From NCBI RefSeq assembly GCF_021919345.1, contig NZ_CP089293.1:3162001-3226000 (forward strand): a DNA stretch of 64,000 nucleotides, given 5' to 3'. The position numbers and the translations under genes were made by a program. The first letter of the stretch is position 1. The number at the start of each line of letters is the position of its first letter. This document shows, piece by piece, positions 1 to 8,359 of this stretch. The stretch is from Paenarthrobacter nicotinovorans. Its GTDB lineage: Bacteria > Actinomycetota > Actinomycetes > Actinomycetales > Micrococcaceae. A model generated the notes under the pieces. That model ran no database searches. It had not been told where the DNA came from and saw only the letters and a program-made list of their open reading frames with translations.

Positions 1-72
1 GGCAGAGACAACCTTACAGAAGTTTCAGCGAAGAATCTAATCGGACGCAGACACCCTGATTTTCCGCATGTT

Positions 73-339
73 TCAGGCCTGTCCGAGGATCCTGCCAGCG
101 AGTTTGGCTTCAAACCTCTCGGCCTGTTCGGCAGTGATCTGGTTGAGCTGCACGGCCCGCAGAAGATCTGCGTGGACGCCGTCCATCCGGGCAGTGGCAT
201 CGGGAACCGGGCTCAGTACGATCGACGCAGCCACGGCCGCCGCAGCGACGGCGCTTGCAGCTGCCACGGCTGCCGTGCCAATCGAACCGGCTGCTGCCGA
301 GGCGGACTTGCTGATGGACTGGACGGCCTTGCTGCTCAT
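73..339 (-). CDS. small Ala-rich membrane or secreted protein of unknown function
   Basis: I do not recognise this 88-residue protein. The start at 339 is chosen because GGAGGATC lies just upstream of this ATG on the minus strand; a longer frame to 450 has no such site. Residues about 15-45 are almost entirely Ala, Ser, Val and Gly and end in an SIVL stretch, so they could form one membrane segment or an uncleaved signal. The C-terminal 35 residues are charged and probably helical (MDGVHADLLRAVQLNQITAE). The gene runs opposite to yajQ. Function is unknown; the low-complexity stretch limits confidence that the product is folded. Confidence 0.6.
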   Translation of the reverse strand: MSSKAVQSISKSASAAAGSIGTAAVAAASAVAAAAVAASIVLSPVPDATARMDGVHADLLRAVQLNQITAEQAERFEAKLAGRILGQA

Positions 340-522
340 GCTGATCCTCCGACGATACGTTCTTTCAACTGGTACAACTCTCGGCCAGCTACCTCGGTTC
401 CCACCTTGCGTGTGCTGTGAGCGAACTGTGAAAGCCCTCCACCGTCCCAAGTGCCGGCTTCCGTACTAGGCTGGATGCCAGACCCAACCCGCCCTCACAG
501 GGCCCCCAACCTAAGGAGAGTC

Positions 523-1014
523 ATGGCAGGCGAATCCACATTCGACGTCGTCAGCAAGGTAGACAAGCAAGAGGTCGCCAACGCACTGAACCAGTCCCAG
601 AAGGAAATCGCGCAGCGATACGACTTCAAGGGTGTCGGCGCGGAGATCGACTTCAGTGGCGAAAAGATCCTCATGAAGGCCAACTCGGAGGACCGCGTCC
701 TTGCAGTCCTGGACGTCTTCCAGTCCAAGCTCATCAAGCGCGGCATCTCCCTGAAGTCCCTCGACCAGGGCGAGCCCTACCCCTCGGGCAAGGAATTCCG
801 CCTGGAGTGCACCATCAAGGAAGGCATCGCCCAGGACATCGCCAAGAAGATCAACAAGATCATCCGCGATGAAGCCCCCAAGTCCGTCAAGTCCCAGATC
901 CAGGGCGACGAACTCCGCGTGACCTCCAAGTCCCGCGACGACCTTCAGGAAACCATGAACATCCTCAAGAAGTTCGAAGAGGCCGACCTCCAGTTCGTGA
1001 ACTTCCGCAGCTAA
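523..1014 (+). CDS. yajQ: YajQ family nucleotide-binding protein
   Basis: A 163-residue cytoplasmic protein of the usual YajQ length. The N-terminus MAGESTFDVVSKVDKQEV, the RYDFKG motif and the C-terminal LQFVNFRS are family signatures. Members have two ferredoxin-like folds and bind nucleotides; cyclic di-GMP binding is shown for some proteobacterial homologues, so the ligand here is inferred. The start at 523 follows AAGGAGAG at 513-520; the open frame extends upstream to 451 without a ribosome site. The gene stands alone and ends before a strong terminator. Confidence 0.93.
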   Translation: MAGESTFDVVSKVDKQEVANALNQSQKEIAQRYDFKGVGAEIDFSGEKILMKANSEDRVLAVLDVFQSKLIKRGISLKSLDQGEPYPSGKEFRLECTIKEGIAQDIAKKINKIIRDEAPKSVKSQIQGDELRVTSKSRDDLQETMNILKKFEEADLQFVNFRS

Positions 1015-1048
1015 CCAAGCGGTCGCCCGGCATTGGCCAGGGCGCGCC

Positions 1049-1093
1049 AAAGCCGGGATGCACGCCCCACGGGGCAGCGCGTCCCGGCTTTTT
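1049..1093 (+). terminator. Rho-independent terminator of yajQ
   Basis: AAAGCCGGGA at 1049-1058 pairs with TCCCGGCTTT at 1082-1091, and T residues run on to 1093. The loop contains a smaller CCCC/GGGG stem. It lies 35 bases after the yajQ stop. Confidence 0.85.
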
Positions 1094-1184
1094 CGTTGCC
1101 TGTAACTACAGCGACTGTCGTAATGGACGGGAAAATTAGAGCACGATTAGTTTGCGTAATAGCCGCGGCACAGTATTCTTCTTC

Positions 1185-1200
1185 CTTAGGCGAGCCTAAG
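1185..1200. promoter_or_regulatory. IdeR/DtxR-type iron box upstream of efeUOB
   Basis: CTTAGGCGAGCCTAAG is a 7+2+7 palindrome that matches the core of the known DtxR/IdeR consensus (TTAGG...AGCCTAA). It ends 31 bases before the efeU start, where a repressor would cover the promoter. Iron-dependent repression of the operon is inferred from this site and from the efe genes downstream. Confidence 0.85.
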
Positions 1201-1231
1201 TACGGCTCCCCTTAGCGAAAGAACACTCACC

Positions 1232-2086
1232 ATGACCGCCAACTTCCTGATCGGACTGCGCGAAGGCCTGGAGGCCTCCCTCATCGTGGTCCTACTGATG
1301 GCTTACCTCATCAAGACCGGACGGCGGCACCTGATTCCCTGCCTCTGGATCGGCGTGGGAATCGCGATGGGCATCTCCCTCGGCTTCGGCGCACTGCTGA
1401 CCTTCGGCCCCCGCGGGCTGACGTTCGAGGCCCAGGAAGCAATCGGCGGCGGGCTCTCCATCATTGCAGTGGCACTGGTGACCTGGATGGTCTTCTGGAT
1501 GGCCAAGACCGCCCGCAGCCTCGGCGGCGAGCTGCGCTCCCAAGTGGACAAAGCGGCCGACGGCGCCGCATGGGGCCTCGTGCTCGTGGCGGCACTGGCC
1601 GTGGGCCGGGAAGGGCTGGAAACTGCCCTCTTCATCTGGGCTGCAGCCCAAGCCACAGGCGAAACAACCCTCCCCCTGCTCGGTGCGCTGCTCGGCCTGG
1701 TCGCGGCCGCCGGGCTGGGTTATCTGCTGCACCGGGGTGTCCTGAAGGTCAACCTGGGCCGCTTCTTCACCTGGACCGGAGTCGGCCTCATCATCATCGC
1801 CGGCGGCGTACTGGCCTACGGTGTCCACGACCTCCAGGAAGCCGGCATCCTCCCGGGACTGCACAACCTGGCCTTCGATGTCTCAGCCGCCATCCCGCCG
1901 TCGTCCTGGTACGGCACCCTGCTGAAAGGCACCCTCAACTTCTCCCCCGCCACCACGTGGCTGGAAGCGGCAGCCTGGCTGCTGTACGTGATCCCCGTGC
2001 TGTCCCTGTACATCCGGGCCAACCGTTCCTCCCGTCCCAAAGCCGCCGGCACCATCCCAGCTCCCGCAGTCGCAGCACAGCCCTAA
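1232..2086 (+). CDS. efeU: EfeU, FTR1-family iron permease
   Basis: A 284-residue inner-membrane permease with about seven hydrophobic segments. It has the two REXXE iron-binding motifs of the FTR1/EfeU family: REGLE near residue 10 and REGLE near residue 130 (GREGLETALF). In EfeUOB systems this protein carries iron across the membrane after EfeB and EfeO have handled it outside. It is first in the operon, 66 bases before efeO, behind the iron box at 1185-1200. The start codon has only a weak upstream site (GCGAAAG), but the protein begins with the conserved first helix and the frame does not continue usefully upstream. Confidence 0.95.
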   Translation: MTANFLIGLREGLEASLIVVLLMAYLIKTGRRHLIPCLWIGVGIAMGISLGFGALLTFGPRGLTFEAQEAIGGGLSIIAVALVTWMVFWMAKTARSLGGELRSQVDKAADGAAWGLVLVAALAVGREGLETALFIWAAAQATGETTLPLLGALLGLVAAAGLGYLLHRGVLKVNLGRFFTWTGVGLIIIAGGVLAYGVHDLQEAGILPGLHNLAFDVSAAIPPSSWYGTLLKGTLNFSPATTWLEAAAWLLYVIPVLSLYIRANRSSRPKAAGTIPAPAVAAQP

Positions 2087-2151
2087 GGCTGTCTCCCCTT
2101 ACGCCTTCAGGCACACCGCCGTGCGCCCGTTCATAGACAAAGGATTCACCC

Positions 2152-3324
2152 ATGCCCGTTTCAACGAAACTCCGCAATACCCTTGCCGTGATCGGCGCGG
2201 CCGCGGCCGTACCCCTGGTCCTCGCCGGTTGCACTGACAACACGAAGACCACAGCCGCCGCGGATGGCCCCATCCAGGTCAGCAGCACGGCCAACGAGTG
2301 CAAGGTTTCCGCTGCCACCGCACCCAGCGGCAACCTCACCTTCGCGGTGAAGAACGAAGGCACCGAGGTCACGGAGTTCTACCTGCTGGCAGAAGACGGC
2401 CTGCGCATCCTGGGCGAAGTGGAGAACATCGGACCCGGGATCACCCGCAACCTGGTGGTCACGGCCCCGGCCGGCAAGTACAACACCGCGTGCAAGCCCG
2501 GCATGCAGGGCGATGGCATCCGCGCTTCCTTCGAGGTCACCGAGTCCGGCAACAAGCCCAGCGTCGACGCCGATTTCCAGAAGCTCCTGGACACCGGCAC
2601 CCAGCAGTACGCCGCCTACGTCAAGGACCAGACCGAACAGCTCGTCACCGGCACCAAGGCATTCGCCGACGCTTTTACAGCCGGTGATGCCGCGAAGGCA
2701 CGCGAGCTTTACGCAGCCACCCGCATGCACTGGGAACGGATCGAGCCGGTGGCTGAATCCTTCGGCGACCTCGACCCCAAGTTGGATGCCCGCGAAGCCG
2801 ACCTTGAGCCCGGACAGGAATGGACCGGATGGCACCGCGCCGAAAAGGACCTCTTCCCGCCCGCAGGCTACACGGCCATGACCGTTGCTGAGCGCACCGC
2901 CATCTCCAAGCAGTTGGTCGCCGACACCGAGGACCTCGCCACCCGCACCCGTACCGTGGAGCTCACTGCGGACAAGCTGGGCAATGGCGCCAAGGAACTC
3001 CTGGATGAAGTGGCCACCGGCAAGGTCACCGGCGAAGAAGAAATCTGGTCGCACACGGATCTCTGGGACTTCCAGGCCAATGTTGACGGCGCCCGCATCG
3101 CCTTCGAGAGCCTGAAGCCGGCCCTGGAGCAGAAAGACGCAGAGCTCTCCAAGTCCTTGGATGAAAAGTTCGCGGCGCTGCAGGCCGAACTGAAGAAGCA
3201 CGCAAAGGGCGACGGCTTTGCCTACTACAACGAGCTCAGCCCGGAGCAGGTCCAGGGTTTGGCTTCGCTGGTTGACTCGCTGGGTGAGCCCCTTTCCAAG
3301 CTCACCTCAGCCGTGGTCCTGTGA
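2152..3324 (+). CDS. efeO: EfeO, iron-binding lipoprotein of the EfeUOB system
   Basis: A 390-residue exported protein. A basic N-terminus and hydrophobic stretch end in the lipobox LAGC (about residues 24-27), so it should be a membrane-anchored lipoprotein. Residues about 40-130 fit the cupredoxin-like domain of full-length EfeO. The rest is the M75/imelysin-like helical domain, which carries the HWERIEP motif that supplies metal ligands in the family. The ATG follows AAAGGA. The stop overlaps the GTG start of efeB by four bases, so the two are probably translationally coupled. Confidence 0.95.
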   Translation: MPVSTKLRNTLAVIGAAAAVPLVLAGCTDNTKTTAAADGPIQVSSTANECKVSAATAPSGNLTFAVKNEGTEVTEFYLLAEDGLRILGEVENIGPGITRNLVVTAPAGKYNTACKPGMQGDGIRASFEVTESGNKPSVDADFQKLLDTGTQQYAAYVKDQTEQLVTGTKAFADAFTAGDAAKARELYAATRMHWERIEPVAESFGDLDPKLDAREADLEPGQEWTGWHRAEKDLFPPAGYTAMTVAERTAISKQLVADTEDLATRTRTVELTADKLGNGAKELLDEVATGKVTGEEEIWSHTDLWDFQANVDGARIAFESLKPALEQKDAELSKSLDEKFAALQAELKKHAKGDGFAYYNELSPEQVQGLASLVDSLGEPLSKLTSAVVL

Positions 3325-4730
3325 GCGGCTGCCCCTTCGGGCACACCGGTGACGCCGCCGGCGTCGAGCGTTCCGGTGAGCCGAACGACGTCGTAACCTC
3401 CCGAGGGGCGTCCGACGGCGGCACAGCGGCTACCGCTGAAACCGTCACCCCCCGGATGTCCCGCCGTGGCCTGCTGTCACTGGCGGGCGTGGGCGGGGCC
3501 GGAGCCGTTGCCGGCCTGGCCGCCGGCTTCCTGGGCCACGACGCCGTGACGGCATCCGCAGCATCTGCCTCCGTTCCGGCCGCCGGAGAAGCGGTAGTTC
3601 CGTTCTTCGGAGACCATCAGGCAGGCATCACGACCCCTGCCCAGGACCGTCTCCACATGGCCGCGTTCGATGTCACCACCGAGGACCGCAAGGAACTCAT
3701 CAAGCTCCTGAAGGACTGGACTGCCGCGGCGCAGGCGATGGCGGCCGGGGACCCCACCGGCAAGACCGGCGCCGTCGATGGACCTTATGACGCCCCGCCG
3801 GAGGACACCGGCGAGGCCTTGGACCTGGCGGCGTCGAAACTGACCCTGACGTTTGGTTTTGGTGCCGGACTGTTCGAAAAGGACGGCAAGGTTCGGTTCG
3901 GCCTGGACGGGCGGCGACCCGAAGCTCTGATCGACCTCCCCCACTTCCCGGGCGACGACCTCCAGCCCGGGCGCACAGGCGGAGACATAGTAGTCCAGGC
4001 CTGCGCCGATGACCCGCAGGTTGCGGTGCACGCCATCCGCAACCTGGCGAGAATCGGATTCGGAAAGGTCCGCGTCCGTTGGTCCCAGCTCGGATTCGGG
4101 CGCACCTCCTCAACGTCCCGGGCACAGGTGACTCCCCGCAACCTCTTCGGTTTCAAGGACGGCACCAACAACCTCAAAGTCGAGGACAACGCGCTGCTGG
4201 ACGAGCACGTGTGGGTGGCCTCTGGCGGCCCTGCATCCGAACAGTGGATGGCAGGCGGCAGCTATCTGGTGGCCCGCCGGATCCAGATGCACATTGAGAT
4301 CTGGGACCGCACCTCACTGCGTGAGCAGGAGGGGCTGATTGGGCGTACCAAGGGCGTCGGGGCTCCTTTGTCAGGCGGCGATGAGTTCAGCACACCGGAC
4401 TTTGCCATGGCGGGCCGCAATGGCGAGCCGCTGATTCCCATGGACTCGCACATGCGGCTGGCCCACCCGGACCAGAACAACGGCGTGCGGATGCTCCGCC
4501 GAGGTTACAACTTCACGGACGGTTCGGATGGGCTGGGGCACCTGGATGCCGGTCTCTTCTTCATCGCTTTCGTGAAGGATCCGCGGACGCACTACGTGCC
4601 CATGCAACTGGCAATGGCCAAGGGCGACACGTTGTCCGTGGAGTACCTGAAGCACACCGGATCGGGTTTGTTTGCGGTTCCTCCCGGGGTGCAGGCCGGC
4701 GGGTTCATCGGCGAAGGACTGTTCGCGTAG
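3321..4730 (+). CDS. efeB: EfeB, Tat-exported DyP-type heme peroxidase
   Basis: A 469-residue DyP-type peroxidase. The GTG start overlaps the efeO stop. An unusual leader of about 45 residues precedes the Tat signal (MSRRGLLSLAGVGG), so an ATG at residue 46 is an alternative start. The DyP hallmark GXXDG is present as GFKDG, and the proximal-histidine region reads MRLAHPDQNN. Tat export fits folding with heme in the cytoplasm. In EfeUOB systems EfeB oxidises ferrous iron or promotes iron release from heme; which applies here cannot be told from sequence. Confidence 0.95.
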   Translation: MSGCPFGHTGDAAGVERSGEPNDVVTSRGASDGGTAATAETVTPRMSRRGLLSLAGVGGAGAVAGLAAGFLGHDAVTASAASASVPAAGEAVVPFFGDHQAGITTPAQDRLHMAAFDVTTEDRKELIKLLKDWTAAAQAMAAGDPTGKTGAVDGPYDAPPEDTGEALDLAASKLTLTFGFGAGLFEKDGKVRFGLDGRRPEALIDLPHFPGDDLQPGRTGGDIVVQACADDPQVAVHAIRNLARIGFGKVRVRWSQLGFGRTSSTSRAQVTPRNLFGFKDGTNNLKVEDNALLDEHVWVASGGPASEQWMAGGSYLVARRIQMHIEIWDRTSLREQEGLIGRTKGVGAPLSGGDEFSTPDFAMAGRNGEPLIPMDSHMRLAHPDQNNGVRMLRRGYNFTDGSDGLGHLDAGLFFIAFVKDPRTHYVPMQLAMAKGDTLSVEYLKHTGSGLFAVPPGVQAGGFIGEGLFA

Positions 4731-4747
4731 CAGTCCCTGCAAGCACG

Positions 4748-5617
4748 TCAGGCGAGCGGGCGCCCTGCCATTCCCTCCAGTCGGCTGATGCGTTCCTTCA
4801 TGGGCGGGTGGGTGGAGAACATGCGCCGCATGCCGCCGCCACGGAACGGGTTGGCGATCATGAGGTGCGAGGCATTGACCAGCCTCTGGTCCTGCGGAAG
4901 CGGCAACTGGCTCACCCCGGACTCGATCTTGCGCAGCGCCGAGGCCAGTGCTAGCGGGTCCCCGGTGAGCTGGGCGCCGTCCTCGTCCGCGTCGAATTCA
5001 CGGGTGCGGGAGATCGCCATCTGGATGAGCGAGGCCGCAAATGGTGCCAGCAGCGCCATGGCAATGGTCGCCAAGGGGTTCGCATTGCGCCGGTCGCCGC
5101 CTCCGAAGATCAGCAGCATCTGGCCCACGGATGTGATGACGCCGGCCACAGCCGCGGCCACGGACGACGTCAAGATGTCGCGGTTGTACACGTGCATCAG
5201 TTCATGGCCCAGCACGCCCCTGAGTTCCCGGGCGTCCAGCAGGTGCAGGATGCCCTCGGTGCAGCAGACAGCGGCGTTCTTGGGGTTCCGGCCGGTGGCG
5301 AAGGCGTTGGGTGTCATGGTGGGTGAAAGGTAGATCCGTGGCATGGGCTTGTTCGCCCGCACGGACAGCTCCCTGACGATCTGGTACAGCTGGGGAGCCT
5401 GGGCCTCAGTGACCGGGTAGGCAGCCATGGAACGAATGGCGATCTTGTCGCTGTTCCAATAGCCGTACGCTGTGGTGCCCACGCCGATCAGGGCCATGAT
5501 CCAGATGGGGGCGGTGCTCCGGGTTCCTGAGGCAATGATGGCGCCCAAACCCAACAACACCGCCCACAGCACACCGAAGAGTGCCGCGGTCTTGAGTCCA
5601 TTGTTGTGTTTATGCAC
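4748..5617 (-). CDS. htpX: HtpX-family membrane zinc metalloprotease
   Basis: A 289-residue membrane protease for quality control of membrane proteins. The zinc site is HELMH (within LGHELMHVYNRD) followed by a downstream Glu (TREFDADEDG). Two hydrophobic segments precede the catalytic domain and two follow it, as in HtpX. The GTG start at 5617 is chosen because MHKHNNGLKTAALFGVLW is the usual actinobacterial N-terminus; the open frame runs about 67 codons further upstream into the MFS gene without family similarity. It is convergent with efeB, with only 17 bases between them. Confidence 0.92.
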   Translation of the reverse strand: MHKHNNGLKTAALFGVLWAVLLGLGAIIASGTRSTAPIWIMALIGVGTTAYGYWNSDKIAIRSMAAYPVTEAQAPQLYQIVRELSVRANKPMPRIYLSPTMTPNAFATGRNPKNAAVCCTEGILHLLDARELRGVLGHELMHVYNRDILTSSVAAAVAGVITSVGQMLLIFGGGDRRNANPLATIAMALLAPFAASLIQMAISRTREFDADEDGAQLTGDPLALASALRKIESGVSQLPLPQDQRLVNASHLMIANPFRGGGMRRMFSTHPPMKERISRLEGMAGRPLA

Positions 5618-5729
5618 GTTGCTCTCGTTCTCTTTCTTCAGCTCTTGCAGGGCTTTGCTTCGTTTAACGCCGACGCCGGTCCGCCTGTTCCGGGCCCAGG
5701 CGCCGGTTCCTGGCTTGGCCCCCGCCTGC

Positions 5730-7001
5730 TTAGGGCACCGGATGCTTTGAATCGTAGGCGACGAAGCCGGGTTGGACACGGGAAGCGAGCCATGCCAGGG
5801 CAATGCACAGAACTCCACCCAGCAACAGCACCCCGCCTTCGCTGAGGAACTGGGTCACTCCACCGGCAAGCATGTCTCCCACCCGGGGCCCGCCAGCTAC
5901 CACCACGATGAACACCCCTTGCAACCGCCCGCGGAGATGGTCCGGGGTAGCAGCCTGGAGAATCGTGGTCCTGAAAACGGCACTCACGGAATCCGAAATA
6001 CCTGCGGGCGCACAGCAGAGCGCAGCCGGTATCAGCCACGGCGTGGTTCCATTGCGTCCGGCGTCACCTGCCAGGAGCACCACCAGTCCAAAGCCGGCAA
6101 TTGAGGCGCCCCACCCCATCACGGACCACACCACGGCGCTGCCCTGCCGGCGTACCCTTCCCAACGGACCAGAGAAGAGGCCCGCAAGGAACGCTCCCAC
6201 AGCCGTGGAAGCGAGCAGCACACCCACGGTGGTTTCGCCTCCACCGATCATCACGGCGCCAATGGCGGGCATCAGGGCCCGGGGTTGCGCGCAGATCATG
6301 GCGATGAGGTCGATGATGAAGGTCATGCGGACGTTGGGCCGCCCGCCCAGGAACCGGAAGCCCTCCACCACGGAGCGGAACCCGGGCCGGACGGCATCCT
6401 TGGAGGGCGGCAGCGGCGGAAGCCTGAAAAGTCCCCACAGCGCGAAGGTGAAGCTGATGACGTCAATCGTGTAGGTCCACCCGAAGCCGATGGTTGCCAC
6501 GAGTACCCCGGCCAGGAGTGGTCCGGCGGTCATCGAGAGGCCAAAGGTCAGCATGCTCAAGGCGTTGGCCGCGGGGAGCAGGTCCTTGCGGACCAGGAGT
6601 GGAATGATGGCGCTCCGGGCCGGGCCGTTGATGCCTTGCGCTCCGCTTTGGATGGCTACCAACGCATAAAGGACCCAAATGTTGCCCAGACCCAGCCACG
6701 CCTGCAGTGCCAGGCCGGCCGTGGAAGCCCATAGGACGAGGGATGCAATCAAGGCCACTTTGCGTCGGTCGTAGGCATCGGAGATGGATCCACCGTAGAG
6801 GCCGGCAATGACCATGGGAACCAGCGCGAAGATACCCAGGAGCCCCACATAGAAACTTTCCTGCGTGAGCCGGTACACCTCCAGGCTGACAGCCACGAGG
6901 GTCAGTTGGGTGCCGATGGCGGCAACGGACGCCCCCAGCCAGAGACGACGAAAAGCAGGACTCTCCTTGAGCGGAGTGATGTCTGCCAGTAGTTTTGCCA
7001 C
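5730..7001 (-). CDS. MFS transporter, EntS-like exporter
   Basis: A 423-residue protein with about twelve hydrophobic segments and MFS loops (GGSISDAYDRRKVAL between helices 2 and 3). The N-terminus SPAFRRLWLGASVAAIGTQL is typical of the EntS/enterobactin-exporter-like branch, but the substrate cannot be read from sequence. It starts at a GTG (VAKLLAD) and shares a 57-base divergent promoter region with the unknown gene at 7059. It lies upstream of htpX in the same direction with about 110 bases between. A link to siderophores is weak inference from family and from the nearby iron genes. Confidence 0.85.
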   Translation of the reverse strand: MAKLLADITPLKESPAFRRLWLGASVAAIGTQLTLVAVSLEVYRLTQESFYVGLLGIFALVPMVIAGLYGGSISDAYDRRKVALIASLVLWASTAGLALQAWLGLGNIWVLYALVAIQSGAQGINGPARSAIIPLLVRKDLLPAANALSMLTFGLSMTAGPLLAGVLVATIGFGWTYTIDVISFTFALWGLFRLPPLPPSKDAVRPGFRSVVEGFRFLGGRPNVRMTFIIDLIAMICAQPRALMPAIGAVMIGGGETTVGVLLASTAVGAFLAGLFSGPLGRVRRQGSAVVWSVMGWGASIAGFGLVVLLAGDAGRNGTTPWLIPAALCCAPAGISDSVSAVFRTTILQAATPDHLRGRLQGVFIVVVAGGPRVGDMLAGGVTQFLSEGGVLLLGGVLCIALAWLASRVQPGFVAYDSKHPVP

Positions 7002-7058
7002 CGTCCAACCCTAACCAGCGCCACGGCTTGGTAGGCTCACCCCGGGGAAGGAGTTGAC

Positions 7059-7835
7059 ATGGTCATGTCACGACGACTGTTGTACCGTTCGGGCTTTTGG
7101 GAGATCGCCCGGCCACGTCATCCCCTCACAGCCGCGCACGTAGTGGTCAGGTTGTCTGATCCGTCCACGGATTTCGCGCTCCCGTCCGCAACAGACTGGC
7201 TTTTTTGCCACCATCTGGCACGCGCCGCCTTGGCGAAGGTCCTGGGCGTCGAGCACTGCGCCGTCATGTTCGCCCATCAGTGGCATCCGCTGGGAGCCGG
7301 GCTGGGTGAACCGGTGGCTGAATCGTCAACTCCGACGTTCCATCTTTTTGGACGCTGGGCTGGCGAAACCACGACGCCGGGACATCAGCTCTCGCTGCCG
7401 GCGCACCGTCGGGTGGCCCTCCCCGAGTCCGAACTGGAGGCGACCGACGAGGCGATCCGTGAGTCACTGCGCCGCGAGCTGCCCGACGCGATCGTGGCGT
7501 CCGCAGACGCGGCCAGGGCCGCCGTCGAACCTGTTCCGGACCCCGCAGTGCTGGTACGGACGATTCCTGCGGGTGAGCGCCATACCGTCATGGAGCCCGT
7601 GAGCGGCGTGGCCTCAGTTCGGGACTTCCTGCCTGCTGACCTTCTGGCGATCGGTGCATCGCTGGGCGCGCTGCCGCTGTCCGGTGGCGTCAGCGGGTTC
7701 AGTTGCCTGGCCGTGGAGTCGCTGACCCCGGGAACGCCATTGCGGGTGCATGCGCTCGGCCGCTCGGCCGCGGAAGAACTCAACCCGGTAGTGGAATTGT
7801 TTCGTTCACCGGAAGTTAGCCTTGCCTTATTGTGA
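7059..7835 (+). CDS. hypothetical protein
   Basis: I do not recognise this 258-residue protein. The start follows AAGGAG at 7048-7053 with good spacing, and codon use matches the neighbours, so it is a real gene. It has no signal peptide, membrane segment or clear fold motif. The N-terminal half is rich in His, Trp and Phe (LFCHHLARAALAKVLG; MFAHQWHPLGAGLG). The C-terminal part is ordinary globular sequence. It is divergent from an MFS exporter and ends just before the Fur-box region of the regulator at 7866, but nothing ties it functionally to either. Confidence 0.8.
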   Translation: MVMSRRLLYRSGFWEIARPRHPLTAAHVVVRLSDPSTDFALPSATDWLFCHHLARAALAKVLGVEHCAVMFAHQWHPLGAGLGEPVAESSTPTFHLFGRWAGETTTPGHQLSLPAHRRVALPESELEATDEAIRESLRRELPDAIVASADAARAAVEPVPDPAVLVRTIPAGERHTVMEPVSGVASVRDFLPADLLAIGASLGALPLSGGVSGFSCLAVESLTPGTPLRVHALGRSAAEELNPVVELFRSPEVSLALL

Positions 7836-7851
7836 ACTTATCAAAATAAGT
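7836..7851. promoter_or_regulatory. Fur/PerR-like inverted repeat before the fur-family gene
   Basis: ACTTAT-CAAA-ATAAGT is a perfect 6-base inverted repeat in an AT-rich patch of otherwise GC-rich DNA, ending 14 bases before the ATG of the Fur-family gene. It resembles half-sites of Fur/FurA operators. Autoregulation, and co-regulation of the adjacent catalase gene, is inferred. Confidence 0.6.
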
Positions 7852-7865
7852 GTTTGAATGAATGC

Positions 7866-8345
7866 ATGACAGATCACACTGCTGAGCAGCAAGCATGGGC
7901 CGCGGCCCTGCATGCCCACGGCAGGCGTGTGACCAAACAGCGGCTGGCAGTGCTGGCCGCAGTCCAGCACCATCCGCACTCCCCGGCAGAAGGCATCCTT
8001 GCCGCTGCCCGCCAGGAACTGCCTGAACTGACGGCGCAGTCCGTTTATGTAGTGCTCAGCGACCTTACGGATCTGCAGATGCTGCGCCGCTTTGAACCCC
8101 CGCACTCCCCAGCGCTCTACGAAACCCGGGTAGGCGACAACCACCACCACGCCGTCTGCATCAGCTGCGGCAAGGTGGAGGACGTGGACTGCGCAGTGGG
8201 CCACACACCGTGCCTCACACCGCACTGGAACGAAAATTCCAAGCCCATGACAATCCAGATCGCAGACGTCCTTTACCAAGGCATCTGCCAGGATTGCCAG
8301 GCTAAACAACAGCTTCCCGTAAATACTTCAGTAACTCAGAAATAG
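7866..8345 (+). CDS. Fur-family transcriptional regulator (FurA/CatR-like)
   Basis: A 159-residue metal-dependent repressor. The N-terminal winged helix includes [15 protein letters not shown]. The metal region has [17 protein letters not shown], with a CXXC, and a second C-terminal pair in GICQDCQ, as in structural zinc sites of Fur proteins. It is 14 bases upstream of catalase in the same direction, the usual furA-kat arrangement, so it is probably a peroxide- or iron-sensing regulator of that catalase. No clear ribosome site precedes the ATG; an in-frame TTG at 7854 is possible, and a leaderless message cannot be excluded. Confidence 0.9.
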   Translation: MTDHTAEQQAWAAALHAHGRRVTKQRLAVLAAVQHHPHSPAEGILAAARQELPELTAQSVYVVLSDLTDLQMLRRFEPPHSPALYETRVGDNHHHAVCISCGKVEDVDCAVGHTPCLTPHWNENSKPMTIQIADVLYQGICQDCQAKQQLPVNTSVTQK

Positions 8346-8359
8346 GAAAAAGGAGAACA

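Noticed and set aside
1..72. End of a gene or tRNA at the window edge
   Set aside because: No tRNA cloverleaf or coding frame could be supported in this short stretch.
5618..5818. N-terminal extension of HtpX
   Set aside because: The extra 67 codons run into the end of the MFS gene and have no family similarity; the HtpX N-terminus begins at the GTG at 5617.
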